Assembly (NCBI GenBank): GCA_026391805.1
Contig: JAPLDJ010000015.1
Span: 1-64,000, forward strand
Direction: 5' to 3'
Source: Bacteroidota bacterium
GTDB taxonomy: Bacteria; Bacteroidota; Bacteroidia; Bacteroidales; FEN-979
Length of the DNA: 64,000 nucleotides
Below, one piece after another: positions 18,179 through 25,352 of this stretch (the stretch's first letter is position 1; each line of letters opens with the position of its first letter). The translations under genes and the position numbers were made by a program. Under the pieces are notes generated by a model. That model ran no database searches, was not told the origin of the DNA, and worked only from the letters and a program-made list of their open reading frames with translations.

Positions 18179-18229
18179 ATCTGCCTTACAAGCAGAGGGT
18201 CACTGGTTCGAATCCAGTAACTCCCACCA
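18179..18229 (+). other. tRNA-Val(TAC) 3' fragment, attachment-site scar of the island
   Basis: The sequence contains an anticodon arm TCTGC-CTTACAA-GCAGA (anticodon TAC), a T arm ACTGG-TTCGAAT-CCAGT, the 3' acceptor strand AACTCCC and ACCA. There is no 5' half: the upstream bases cannot form the acceptor and D arms. A 3' tRNA segment beside an integrase is the classic duplicated att core. Given the orientation, the intact tRNA should lie to the left, outside the window, with the island in between. Confidence 0.8.
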
Positions 18230-18239
18230 GTAAAATCAA

Positions 18240-18273
18240 GGGTTTCGGAAGGTCAACTTCCGGGACCCTTTTT
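18240..18273 (+). terminator. Intrinsic terminator, probably the original tRNA-Val terminator
   Basis: 12-bp stem GGGTTTCGGAAG / CTTCCGGGACCC with two G-T pairs, loop GTCAA, then five T residues. It sits 10 bp after the tRNA 3' end, as expected for the displaced chromosomal tRNA terminator. Confidence 0.85.
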
Positions 18274-18749
18274 CATTTGAAAACAATTTGCAAACAATCT
18301 CCCAAAAAGACCCACGATCGATAGTTTCAACCTGGTATTCTATCCTCGAGACCAGAAGAACCCTTGACCTTTTCCTATAAAGTCTATAAACAATAGATGG
18401 CCCAGCCGTTCACCTGGAGGTATTTTTTGCAGGGTTAAAGAATTTGTTCCTGATTAAACTTATCGATCCCTATTCCCCCGCCTTAGCCATACCCACTGCG
18501 ACAGGACGAACGATCTCCCCCGGGTAAGGGAAAGGTGCCATTTCATAATCTCGTTCAAGGAAACAAACCGGGCATTGATAATTAATCACGGAATCAGTCC
18601 GGTCAGTATTCCGCAAATATTTCCGGACAACCAATGCCGATTTCTATTGTCTTTCAGAATGAACTCATTAACACAGGCGGGTGCCATTTAAAATGTCGCA
18701 CTTGCCGGTCGTTTTATTTATGAGTATCTTTACATACCAGCATTAAGAT
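18274..18749 (+). other. 476-bp gap without a recognised gene
   Basis: No open frame of note and no RNA structure is seen. TATCTTTA at about 18724-18731 is one base off a Bacteroidota -7 element and could serve the gene starting at 18750. Confidence 0.4.
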
Positions 18750-19601
18750 GTGAAACATCTTTTCCTCTTCGGATTATTACTTTCTCTGCCTTTCTTTGGA
18801 TTTTCTCAGGGGGAATGGAACCAATGGCGTTTTGGTTTTAATGCAGGACTTGATTTTAATACTTTACCGCCTGTTGTTGTCAATGGGAGTGCCATGGGTG
18901 CTCTAGAATACCCTGTGAGTATCTCAGATTCCCTGGGTAATCTTTTATTTTATTCCAACGGAGCTACTGTATGGAACCGGAATAATGTCATCATGCAAAA
19001 TGGTTCCGGTTTATATGGAGGATATGTTACCCAGGGTGTTTATTCAATTAAAGAACTCGCCTCTGATAGTATTTATTTTCTTTTTACAATTCGGTTATGG
19101 ACTGATATATTTCCTCATGCTCCAGGATTGTTCTATTCCAAAATAAATATGAATCTTGACGGAGGGCTGGGCGGAATCATCCCGGGTAATAAAAATATTT
19201 TCGTTCCTGGAACCGACAGTGTCGACTATGCAATGACTGGTACCAGGCATAAGAATAATAAGGATGCCTGGCTTGTACTAAGAAATCAATATCCTCAGGC
19301 TTATTACTCATACCTGATCTCTTCTTCGGGTTTTAATCCTATTCCTGTGACAAGTCCAAGTTGTGTAATACATCAAATGAATAACTTAAACCCCGGGACT
19401 GTAACAACAAAAATCAGTCAGGACGGCAAACGACTTGTCTCAGTGTATCACACTTATGATGATACTGTCAGTGAATTTGTACTTTTAATAACCTGTCAGG
19501 AACAGTTGTACCCCATTTCAAGTTCCATACAAAATACAGGGGTCATAAGTATGCACCCGTCGCATGTGAGTTCTCCCAAAATTCAAAAGTCATTTATATA
19601 G
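18750..19601 (+). CDS. N-terminal part of a frameshifted Ig-repeat/FISUMP surface protein
   Basis: This GTG-initiated frame gives MKHLFLFGLLLSLPFFGFSQ, a signal peptide. A domain clearly homologous to the N-terminus of the 10805 protein follows (SDSLGNLLFYSNG, MNLDGGLGG, AMTGTRHKNNKDAW, ISQDGKRLVSVYHT). Up to about codon 245 the sequence is normal; afterwards it is nonsense (ITCQEQLYPIS...). The correct continuation, NNLSGTVVPHFKFHTKYRG, appears one frame over. Adding one T to the T4 run at 19483-19486 restores one frame through to 22813. The gene is thus a recent frameshift pseudogene, a phase-variable homopolymer gene, or carries a sequencing error. Confidence 0.72.
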   Translation: MKHLFLFGLLLSLPFFGFSQGEWNQWRFGFNAGLDFNTLPPVVVNGSAMGALEYPVSISDSLGNLLFYSNGATVWNRNNVIMQNGSGLYGGYVTQGVYSIKELASDSIYFLFTIRLWTDIFPHAPGLFYSKINMNLDGGLGGIIPGNKNIFVPGTDSVDYAMTGTRHKNNKDAWLVLRNQYPQAYYSYLISSSGFNPIPVTSPSCVIHQMNNLNPGTVTTKISQDGKRLVSVYHTYDDTVSEFVLLITCQEQLYPISSSIQNTGVISMHPSHVSSPKIQKSFI

Positions 19602-19690
19602 GCGCTAATTCATTTGATCCTCTCCAAACAAATTTTCCCAAGAGCATCTTATACCAGTTTGATGCAACTCTAACCGATTCACTGCAATTC

Positions 19691-22600
19691 ATGCAGAGCG
19701 AGGTAATAATTGATTCTTGTAACTGGGTTATTGGGGCTCTATTTGAAGGGATGCAACTTGGTAGAGATGGAAAAATATATAGTTGCAATTACCAGGTAGA
19801 TTCTCTTAGCATCATTCATAATCCAAACATTCAGGGAATCGGCTGTAATCTTCAAAAAAATGCAATATACTTGAATAAACACATAGGTATCTACGGCCTG
19901 CCTCAATTCATTCAAAAATACAAAGCCTACATCCAATCCTCGGGTCAGTGCCAGTATGATACTGTTCATTTTACTTCCGATATCTGGCCGCCGCCTGATA
20001 CCATCCGCTGGAATTTCGGTGACCCGGCTTCAGGAGGGGCAAATACTTCAAACCTTGCAAATCCTTTTCATATTTATAATGTCCCGGGAATTTACACCGT
20101 AGAGTTATATGTAAGGCATATCGATAACCGAACCGATACATCCTGGCAGACCATCACAATCCTGCAAAGTCCTATTCCGGCTTTGGGACCTGATAAAAGC
20201 ATCTGTGCCGGTGATTCCGTTCTGCTCGATGCAGGAGTCTGTGCAGGTTGCATCTATTCCTGGGATAATCTCACTACATCACAGATGAATATTTCAAATG
20301 CACAAAGTTATTGGGCAACGACCAGCGGGGATTACCGGGTCACTGTAACCAATACGAATGGGTGTTCGGGAAAGGATACCGTTCACGTTACCGTAAATCC
20401 GATCCCGGATGTGACCAACAACCCGCTTTCCAAAACCATCTGTACCGGCCAGTCAACCAACATTGCATTAACATCTACTGTTCCGGGGACAAATTTTCAC
20501 TGGACAGCCAGCCTTACTTCGGGAACTGTCACCGGTTTTAGTGCAGATTCCGGCCTGGTGATTAACCAGGTACTTACAAACCCGCTAGCAACTGCGGGCC
20601 TGGTTACGTATCACATTACCCCGAAGATCGGAAGCTGTGCCGGAACTGCTGTCGATTACCAGTTGACTGTTAATCCCGGGGATTCCGTGAAGGTCACCAT
20701 TGTACCTTCTGCCAATAATGTCTGTGCGGGAACTTCTGTGACATTCACCGCCACCCCGACAAACGGCGGGGCCAATCCGTCCTATCAATGGAAAGTGAAC
20801 GGTGGAAATGTGGGAACCAACAGTCCTGTTTTCACGTATGTTCCCACGAATGGCAATCTGGTTACGTGCGTACTTACCTCATCGAATACCGTCTGCACAT
20901 ACAATACCCCGGCGACAAGCAATTCGTTATTAATGGTTGTCAATAGTCCATTGCTTGTGAGCGTATCCGTTTCCGCATCGGCGAATAATGTCTGTGCAGG
21001 TACTTCTGTCACATTCACTGCAACGCCAACAAACCCGGGAACAATACCTGTCTATCAATGGAAAGTGAATGGCGGCAATGTAGGGACCAACAGTCCTAAT
21101 TATACCTATGTACCTGCTATTGGTGACATTGTTTCCTGCACACTAACATCTTCCCTGACCTGCACGACAAACAATCCAGCATCCAGCAACCAGTATCCAG
21201 TATCTGTTCTTCCAAACCTGCCGGTCAGCGTGTCTGTTTCTGCCTCGGCCAATCCTGTCTGCACAGGAACATCCGTTACATTCACTGCAACACCGACAAA
21301 CGGAGGCAACACCCCCTCTTATCAATGGAAAGTGAACGGCGGAAATGTCGGGACCAACAACCCGGTTTATACATACATTCCGGTCAACGGAGATCTTGTA
21401 TCATGCGTACTGACATCTTCAGAAACCTGCACCTCAAATAATCCAGCATCCAGCATCCAGTATCCAGTAACCGTCAACCCGAACCTGCCGGTCAGCGTTT
21501 CCATCACGGCTTCCCAGAATCCTTTCTGCATCGGGGCATCGGTCAACTTCACAGCAACCCCGTCAAACGGAGGAGCAACCCCATCCTACCAGTGGAAAGT
21601 TAACGGAGTGAACACAGGGACGAACAGTCCAACCTTTTCGTACAACCCTGTGTCAGGTGATCTTGTTACCTGCACACTCACATCCTCTGCTCCCTGCGTG
21701 ACCAATAATCCAGCATCCAGCATCCAGCTTCTGATGACTGCCATCACCAGTTTCCCTGCCGGTGTATCTATCGCAGCATCATCCAATCCCTTCTGCCCGG
21801 GATCGACAGTCTCCTTCACAGCCACGCCCGTGAACGGCGGAGCAGGTCCGTCATATCAATGGAAGGTCAATGGAATTAATGCAGGAATAAATAGTCCGGC
21901 CTTTTCCTACAATCCAATTGATGGCGACAGCATAAGGTGTGTGATGACCTCGAACCTGCCCTGCGTTTCCGGAAATCCTGCCTCATCCAACAAGATCATC
22001 CTGAGCGGTACCCTGGCACCCCCTGTTTCTTTTACGGCCTGTTTTGATACCATCACAACCATCAACGCAAAGCCTATTAAACTCAAGGGAGGTATTCCTT
22101 TAGGCGGAACCTATTTCGGAACCGGTGTTTCTGGCGGTTATTATTACCCGAACATCGCAGGTCCGGGAACCCACGTAATCACTTACAGCTATACGAATGT
22201 GTCACTTTGCACGGCCTCCAAGAACTCACGAATTCACCAGTTCACCAGTTCACCATTTACATGTGGAAACAACTTGATTGATATCCGGGATAACAAAGTC
22301 TATACGACCATCCAGATCGGATCCCAATGCTGGATGGCCGAAGACCTTAATTATGGCTCGGAAATCCTGTTCACGCAGAATCAAAGAGACAACTGCATTG
22401 CAGAAAAGTATCACAATCCAGCATCCAGCATCCAGCATCCAGCATCGGTTTACCAATGGGACGAGCTCATGCGCTACGACGACAGCCCGGCAAGCCAGGG
22501 CCTCTGTCCTCCCGGCTGGCACATTCCAACGGAAAACGAATGGAACACCCTTTTCACAAACTGGGTCAACAACGCCTTCGCCGGATCTCCGCTGAAATAT

Positions 22601-22813
22601 TCCGGCTATTCCGGCTTCAACACACTGCTGAATGGCGCCGGTCATATGAATGTGCAATTGGATTATGCAGGCTTTGCAACATTTTATTGGTCATCAACCT
22701 CTCACGGTCCTTATAAAGCCTGGTCACATGCAATGAATGATTTTGATCCGAGTGTGGCGTACTATCCATCCTCACGCGTGAATGCGTTTTCGGTGAGATG
22801 TTTGAAAGATTAG
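19691..22813 (+). CDS. C-terminal part of the frameshifted Ig-repeat/FISUMP surface protein
   Basis: The homologous frame is open from about 19487; the first ATG is at 19691. It contains the end of the propeller-like domain, a PKD domain (IRWNFGDPASGG), an Ig-like module, five Ig-like repeats at about 20680-22000 (CAGTSVTFTATP...YQWKVNG) and a FISUMP domain from about 22255. Joined to the 18750 frame it would encode about 1354 residues. Two short-repeat tracts are embedded in the coding sequence: an octamer tract at 22233-22255 (HQFTSSPF) and a heptamer tract at 22416-22443 replacing the Cys/Asn-rich loop present in the paralogue. The stop codon abuts the gldD stop codon with no space between. 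Confidence 0.72.
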   Translation: MQSEVIIDSCNWVIGALFEGMQLGRDGKIYSCNYQVDSLSIIHNPNIQGIGCNLQKNAIYLNKHIGIYGLPQFIQKYKAYIQSSGQCQYDTVHFTSDIWPPPDTIRWNFGDPASGGANTSNLANPFHIYNVPGIYTVELYVRHIDNRTDTSWQTITILQSPIPALGPDKSICAGDSVLLDAGVCAGCIYSWDNLTTSQMNISNAQSYWATTSGDYRVTVTNTNGCSGKDTVHVTVNPIPDVTNNPLSKTICTGQSTNIALTSTVPGTNFHWTASLTSGTVTGFSADSGLVINQVLTNPLATAGLVTYHITPKIGSCAGTAVDYQLTVNPGDSVKVTIVPSANNVCAGTSVTFTATPTNGGANPSYQWKVNGGNVGTNSPVFTYVPTNGNLVTCVLTSSNTVCTYNTPATSNSLLMVVNSPLLVSVSVSASANNVCAGTSVTFTATPTNPGTIPVYQWKVNGGNVGTNSPNYTYVPAIGDIVSCTLTSSLTCTTNNPASSNQYPVSVLPNLPVSVSVSASANPVCTGTSVTFTATPTNGGNTPSYQWKVNGGNVGTNNPVYTYIPVNGDLVSCVLTSSETCTSNNPASSIQYPVTVNPNLPVSVSITASQNPFCIGASVNFTATPSNGGATPSYQWKVNGVNTGTNSPTFSYNPVSGDLVTCTLTSSAPCVTNNPASSIQLLMTAITSFPAGVSIAASSNPFCPGSTVSFTATPVNGGAGPSYQWKVNGINAGINSPAFSYNPIDGDSIRCVMTSNLPCVSGNPASSNKIILSGTLAPPVSFTACFDTITTINAKPIKLKGGIPLGGTYFGTGVSGGYYYPNIAGPGTHVITYSYTNVSLCTASKNSRIHQFTSSPFTCGNNLIDIRDNKVYTTIQIGSQCWMAEDLNYGSEILFTQNQRDNCIAEKYHNPASSIQHPASVYQWDELMRYDDSPASQGLCPPGWHIPTENEWNTLFTNWVNNAFAGSPLKYSGYSGFNTLLNGAGHMNVQLDYAGFATFYWSSTSHGPYKAWSHAMNDFDPSVAYYPSSRVNAFSVRCLKD
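21174..21201 (+). repeat. In-frame heptamer tandem repeat
   Basis: Four 7-bp units (ATCCAGC twice, AACCAGT, ATCCAGT) in an Ig-like module; the third unit has one substitution. Confidence 0.8.
21441..21468 (+). repeat. In-frame heptamer tandem repeat
   Basis: Four 7-bp units (ATCCAGC twice, ATCCAGT twice), encoding NPASSIQYPVTV at the end of an Ig-like module. Confidence 0.85.
21708..21728 (+). repeat. In-frame heptamer tandem repeat
   Basis: Three exact ATCCAGC units, encoding NPASSIQL at the end of an Ig-like module. Confidence 0.85.
22233..22255 (+). repeat. In-frame octamer tandem repeat (TTCACCAG)
   Basis: Two and seven-eighths exact copies of TTCACCAG inside the FISUMP gene. The same octamer forms the right arm of the intergenic inverted repeat at 23426-23510, about 1.2 kb away. 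Confidence 0.85.
22416..22443 (+). repeat. In-frame heptamer tandem repeat inside the FISUMP domain
   Basis: Four exact ATCCAGC units encode NPASSIQHPAS. At the same position the paralogue at about 14755-14795 encodes NNNPANCSNQGG, so the repeat has replaced a loop. Confidence 0.88.
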
Positions 22814-23416
22814 CTACTTCGCTACTTTCTTCCACCGGAACGTCATCACCATGTGCTCGATGTCCTGTTTGAGGAAATCGATGACGGGGGAAAGGGAATC
22901 GTTGTTGGGGATAAGATCGAAGTAAAGGGCGCCGCGGACAAAATGGGTGGTGCTGTCGGTGAGGTAAAACTGGTAAGTGGATGCTGCATCCGAACCGCGG
23001 ATCTCATAGACAAGCCCGAATACTTTTTCAGCGGCGTCGACATACTCCCGCTGGCTGATGGCATTCGCTTTCGGGATGTGCTTGTTCACCAAGGTGTGTG
23101 CGTCATCCAGGTACTGGGCAAGGTTGTTTTTAATTGGTTTGTAGCTGATGTGAAGCTGCGCATGAAATGGCAGGTAGTAAATATTGAACCAATAAGGTTC
23201 CGCCATCCTGGAACTGTCGGGATAGATCTTTGAATAAACAGGATATTCAAACGTAAACGGGAACGTCGTATCAAACGAACGGTACTCCTTTGCAGGAAGA
23301 TCAATCCGGTAATAACCCCGCGGCTTGGGGACATAGCTGTTCTGGCAGGAATATGCGATGACAAGCATTACCGCCGCTAGAATTAACCACGGAAATTTTA
23401 AATTTTTTGTACGCAT
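22814..23416 (-). CDS. gldD: Gliding motility lipoprotein GldD
   Basis: The product is 200 residues. The signal sequence ends in a lipobox with Cys24 (VIAYSC). The mature start NSYVPKPRGYYRIDLP is the hallmark of GldD, followed by the family's FPFTFEYPVYSKI and a C-terminal segment DIEHMVMTFRW. GldD is an outer-envelope lipoprotein required for gliding and T9SS function in Flavobacterium johnsoniae, which fits the many T9SS cargo genes here. It lies downstream of ssb in the same orientation, but gldE, usually between them, is absent. The last residues, VAK, and the TAG stop are encoded by a GCGAAGTAGC repeat of the kind found at 32502-32515, so the original C-terminus seems to have been replaced. 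Confidence 0.92.
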   Translation of the reverse strand: MRTKNLKFPWLILAAVMLVIAYSCQNSYVPKPRGYYRIDLPAKEYRSFDTTFPFTFEYPVYSKIYPDSSRMAEPYWFNIYYLPFHAQLHISYKPIKNNLAQYLDDAHTLVNKHIPKANAISQREYVDAAEKVFGLVYEIRGSDAASTYQFYLTDSTTHFVRGALYFDLIPNNDSLSPVIDFLKQDIEHMVMTFRWKKVAK

Positions 23417-23425
23417 CAGCTTTTA

Positions 23426-23510
23426 AACTGGTGAATTGGCGAACTGGCGAATTGGCGAGTCAAAGATAATTCCTAACTCACCATTTCACCAGTTCACCAG
23501 TCCGCCAGTT
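23426..23510. repeat. Inverted arrangement of octamer tandem repeats between ssb and gldD
   Basis: The left arm holds four 8-bp units of the form AAYTGGYG (23426-23457). The right arm (about 23477-23510) holds the reverse-complement units TTCACCAG twice and TCCGCCAG. The arms can fold into a long hairpin. It occupies the place where gldE lies in related genomes. Confidence 0.85.
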
Positions 23511-23511
23511 A

Positions 23512-23943
23512 CTAAAATGGAAGATCGTCCTCCGGCAGGGGTGCTTCGCTATTGCCGTTTTCTTTCTCGACGGGCGCCGAAGGATGTTCTTCGTGGCCGC
23601 CTTCGCGTTTCGGGCCGCCGAGCATCGTCATGTTATCGCCGATGATTTCATAGATGAACTTCTTCTGGCCTTCCTTGTCCTCGTATTCCCGCCTGCGGAT
23701 CTTGCCTTCAAGGTAGATCGTATTTCCCTTTTTCAGGTAACTTTCGGCGATCTCTGCAAGACCTCTCCACAACACGATGTTATGCCATTCGGTATGCTCC
23801 GTCTTTACCCCTTCCTTGTTCTTGAAAACTTCCGTTGTTGCCAGTGAAAATGCGGCTTTTTTCACCCCGCTCTCCATCCGCACGATATCCGGGTCTTTCC
23901 CCAGGTTCCCGATCAGGATGACTTTGTTGATTCCTGTTGCCAT
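23512..23943 (-). CDS. ssb: Single-stranded DNA-binding protein
   Basis: The product is 143 residues. It has an N-terminal OB fold (VILIGNLGKDPDIV, TEWHNIVLWRGLAEIAESYLKKGNTIYLEGKIR), a short flexible linker rich in Gly/Glu/Pro, and the acidic tip LPEDDLPF. SSB protects single-stranded DNA in replication and repair and recruits partners through the tip. The usual gene order in Bacteroidota is mutY-ssb-gldE-gldD. Here two metal-transport-related genes separate it from mutY, and gldE is missing. A TACTTTTG element on the minus strand (23982-23975) lies 32 bp upstream of the start. Confidence 0.96.
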   Translation of the reverse strand: MATGINKVILIGNLGKDPDIVRMESGVKKAAFSLATTEVFKNKEGVKTEHTEWHNIVLWRGLAEIAESYLKKGNTIYLEGKIRRREYEDKEGQKKFIYEIIGDNMTMLGGPKREGGHEEHPSAPVEKENGNSEAPLPEDDLPF

Positions 23944-23974
23944 GTTTTTCTTTTTTTAATAAATACTCCGTGAA

Positions 23975-23982
23975 CAAAAGTA
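23975..23982 (-). promoter_or_regulatory. -7 element upstream of ssb
   Basis: TACTTTTG on the minus strand matches TAnnTTTG. I see no convincing -33 TTTG partner at the proper distance. Confidence 0.5.
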
Positions 23983-24080
23983 CAAATAATGTCCGGCCGG
24001 ATCCATTATTTTTACATTAATCGGTCAAAAATGAAAAGGTAATACGGTATCAGGAAATTTTTTTCGGAAGCGGTCTATTT

Positions 24081-25334
24081 TTACCCCTTGAAAAGCGGCA
24101 TCAGGATCAGCATCAGGGACAGCCCGACGAGGACTGCAATGGAACTCCAGCCGATGATGTTCTGAAAGGGCTTATTTACATGCGTTCCCATGATCTTTTT
24201 ATTATTTACAAGAAGGATCATGCAGACCAGCACGACCGGCAGCAGGAGCCCGTTGATGATCTGCGACCAGAGGGTGATGGCGATCAGCGGGGCATTGGGG
24301 ATCAGGATGATGATCACGCCGAGGACGATGATCCCGGAATAAAGCCAATAAAATTCCGGCGCTTCCTTCCATTTTTTGTCGATGCCGGCCTCGAAGCCGA
24401 AGGCTTCACAAACGTAGAAGGCCGTTGCGAGCGGCAGGATGGTGGCGGAGAAGATCGAGGCGATGAACAGGCCGAACGCAAACACCTCCGAAGAGATCTC
24501 CCCGGCCAGCGGTTTCAGGGCCATCGCGGCATCCCTCGCTTCATTGATCACCACGTTGTTCACATGCAGCGTGGATGCACAGGCCACCATGATGAAAAAG
24601 GCGACGATGACCGTTGCGAGGCACCCGATGATGACATCGACCAGCACATATTTATACTGCCGCATCTTCAGACCTTTTTCGATCACGGTCGACTGCATGT
24701 AAAACTGCATCCATGGAGCAATCGTAGTACCGATTATCCCGATTACCACTGCCAGCGAACGGGAGTTTACCGGAAAGTCGGGGTGAATGACCGCATGACC
24801 GATTTCATGCCAGTGCGGCTTGCCCATCAATGCTGATACAACATACATCAGCAATGCGAGGCTGAAGACGATGAAGATCCGCTCTGCGATCTTGTAATTT
24901 CCCTTCACCACCAGCACCCATACCATTACCGCCACAAGCGGCACCGAAATGTATTTGCTCACGCCGAAGATGCTGAGGCTTCCGGCAACGCCTGCAAATT
25001 CGGTGGTTGTATTCCCAATGTCGGCAATGAGCAGTCCGATGAAAATGAAGAAGGTGATCTTGACGCCTGCATTTTCGCGGATCAGGTCTGCAAGGCCTTT
25101 CCCGGTGACGATCCCCATCCGGGCATTCATCTCCTGGATGATGACCAGCACGAGGAACGAAGGGATCAGCGTCCAGATAAGGTTATAGCCGTAGAGCGCC
25201 CCGGCCACGGAATAGGTGGTGATCCCGCCGGCGTCGTTATCCACACTGCCGGTGATGATCCCCGGACCGAGAATGGCCATGAAAATGGCAAGGTTCCGCC
25301 AGATCGGCCTTCTTCCTATTTTTAAACCGGGCAT
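24081..25334 (-). CDS. Nramp-family divalent metal transporter, atypical metal site (possibly Mg-type)
   Basis: The product is 417 residues with about 11 membrane segments, a normal length for the family. The TM1 motif, DPGN in classical Mn/Fe Nramps, reads SVDNDAGGI (residues 30-38). The TM6 region reads TTIAPWMQFYMQ, without the MPH metal-binding motif. Both changes point to the divergent Nramp-related clade, which includes Mg-selective members, rather than a standard Mn transporter. Its start lies 18 bp after the stop of an MgtE-N/CBS-domain protein, so the two are co-transcribed. The neighbour supports a role in Mg or related divalent metal transport; the substrate is inference. Confidence 0.88.
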   Translation of the reverse strand: MPGLKIGRRPIWRNLAIFMAILGPGIITGSVDNDAGGITTYSVAGALYGYNLIWTLIPSFLVLVIIQEMNARMGIVTGKGLADLIRENAGVKITFFIFIGLLIADIGNTTTEFAGVAGSLSIFGVSKYISVPLVAVMVWVLVVKGNYKIAERIFIVFSLALLMYVVSALMGKPHWHEIGHAVIHPDFPVNSRSLAVVIGIIGTTIAPWMQFYMQSTVIEKGLKMRQYKYVLVDVIIGCLATVIVAFFIMVACASTLHVNNVVINEARDAAMALKPLAGEISSEVFAFGLFIASIFSATILPLATAFYVCEAFGFEAGIDKKWKEAPEFYWLYSGIIVLGVIIILIPNAPLIAITLWSQIINGLLLPVVLVCMILLVNNKKIMGTHVNKPFQNIIGWSSIAVLVGLSLMLILMPLFKG

Positions 25335-25352
25335 GATGAGTCGCTGTAAATT

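Noticed and set aside
18121-18229. Complete tRNA gene at the integrase border
   Set aside because: Only the anticodon arm to CCA can be folded; no matching acceptor 5' strand (GGGAGTT) or D arm lies upstream.
24180-24836. 218-codon plus-strand frame antisense to the Nramp gene
   Set aside because: His/Asp/Arg-rich translation typical of the complement of a GC-rich membrane-protein gene.
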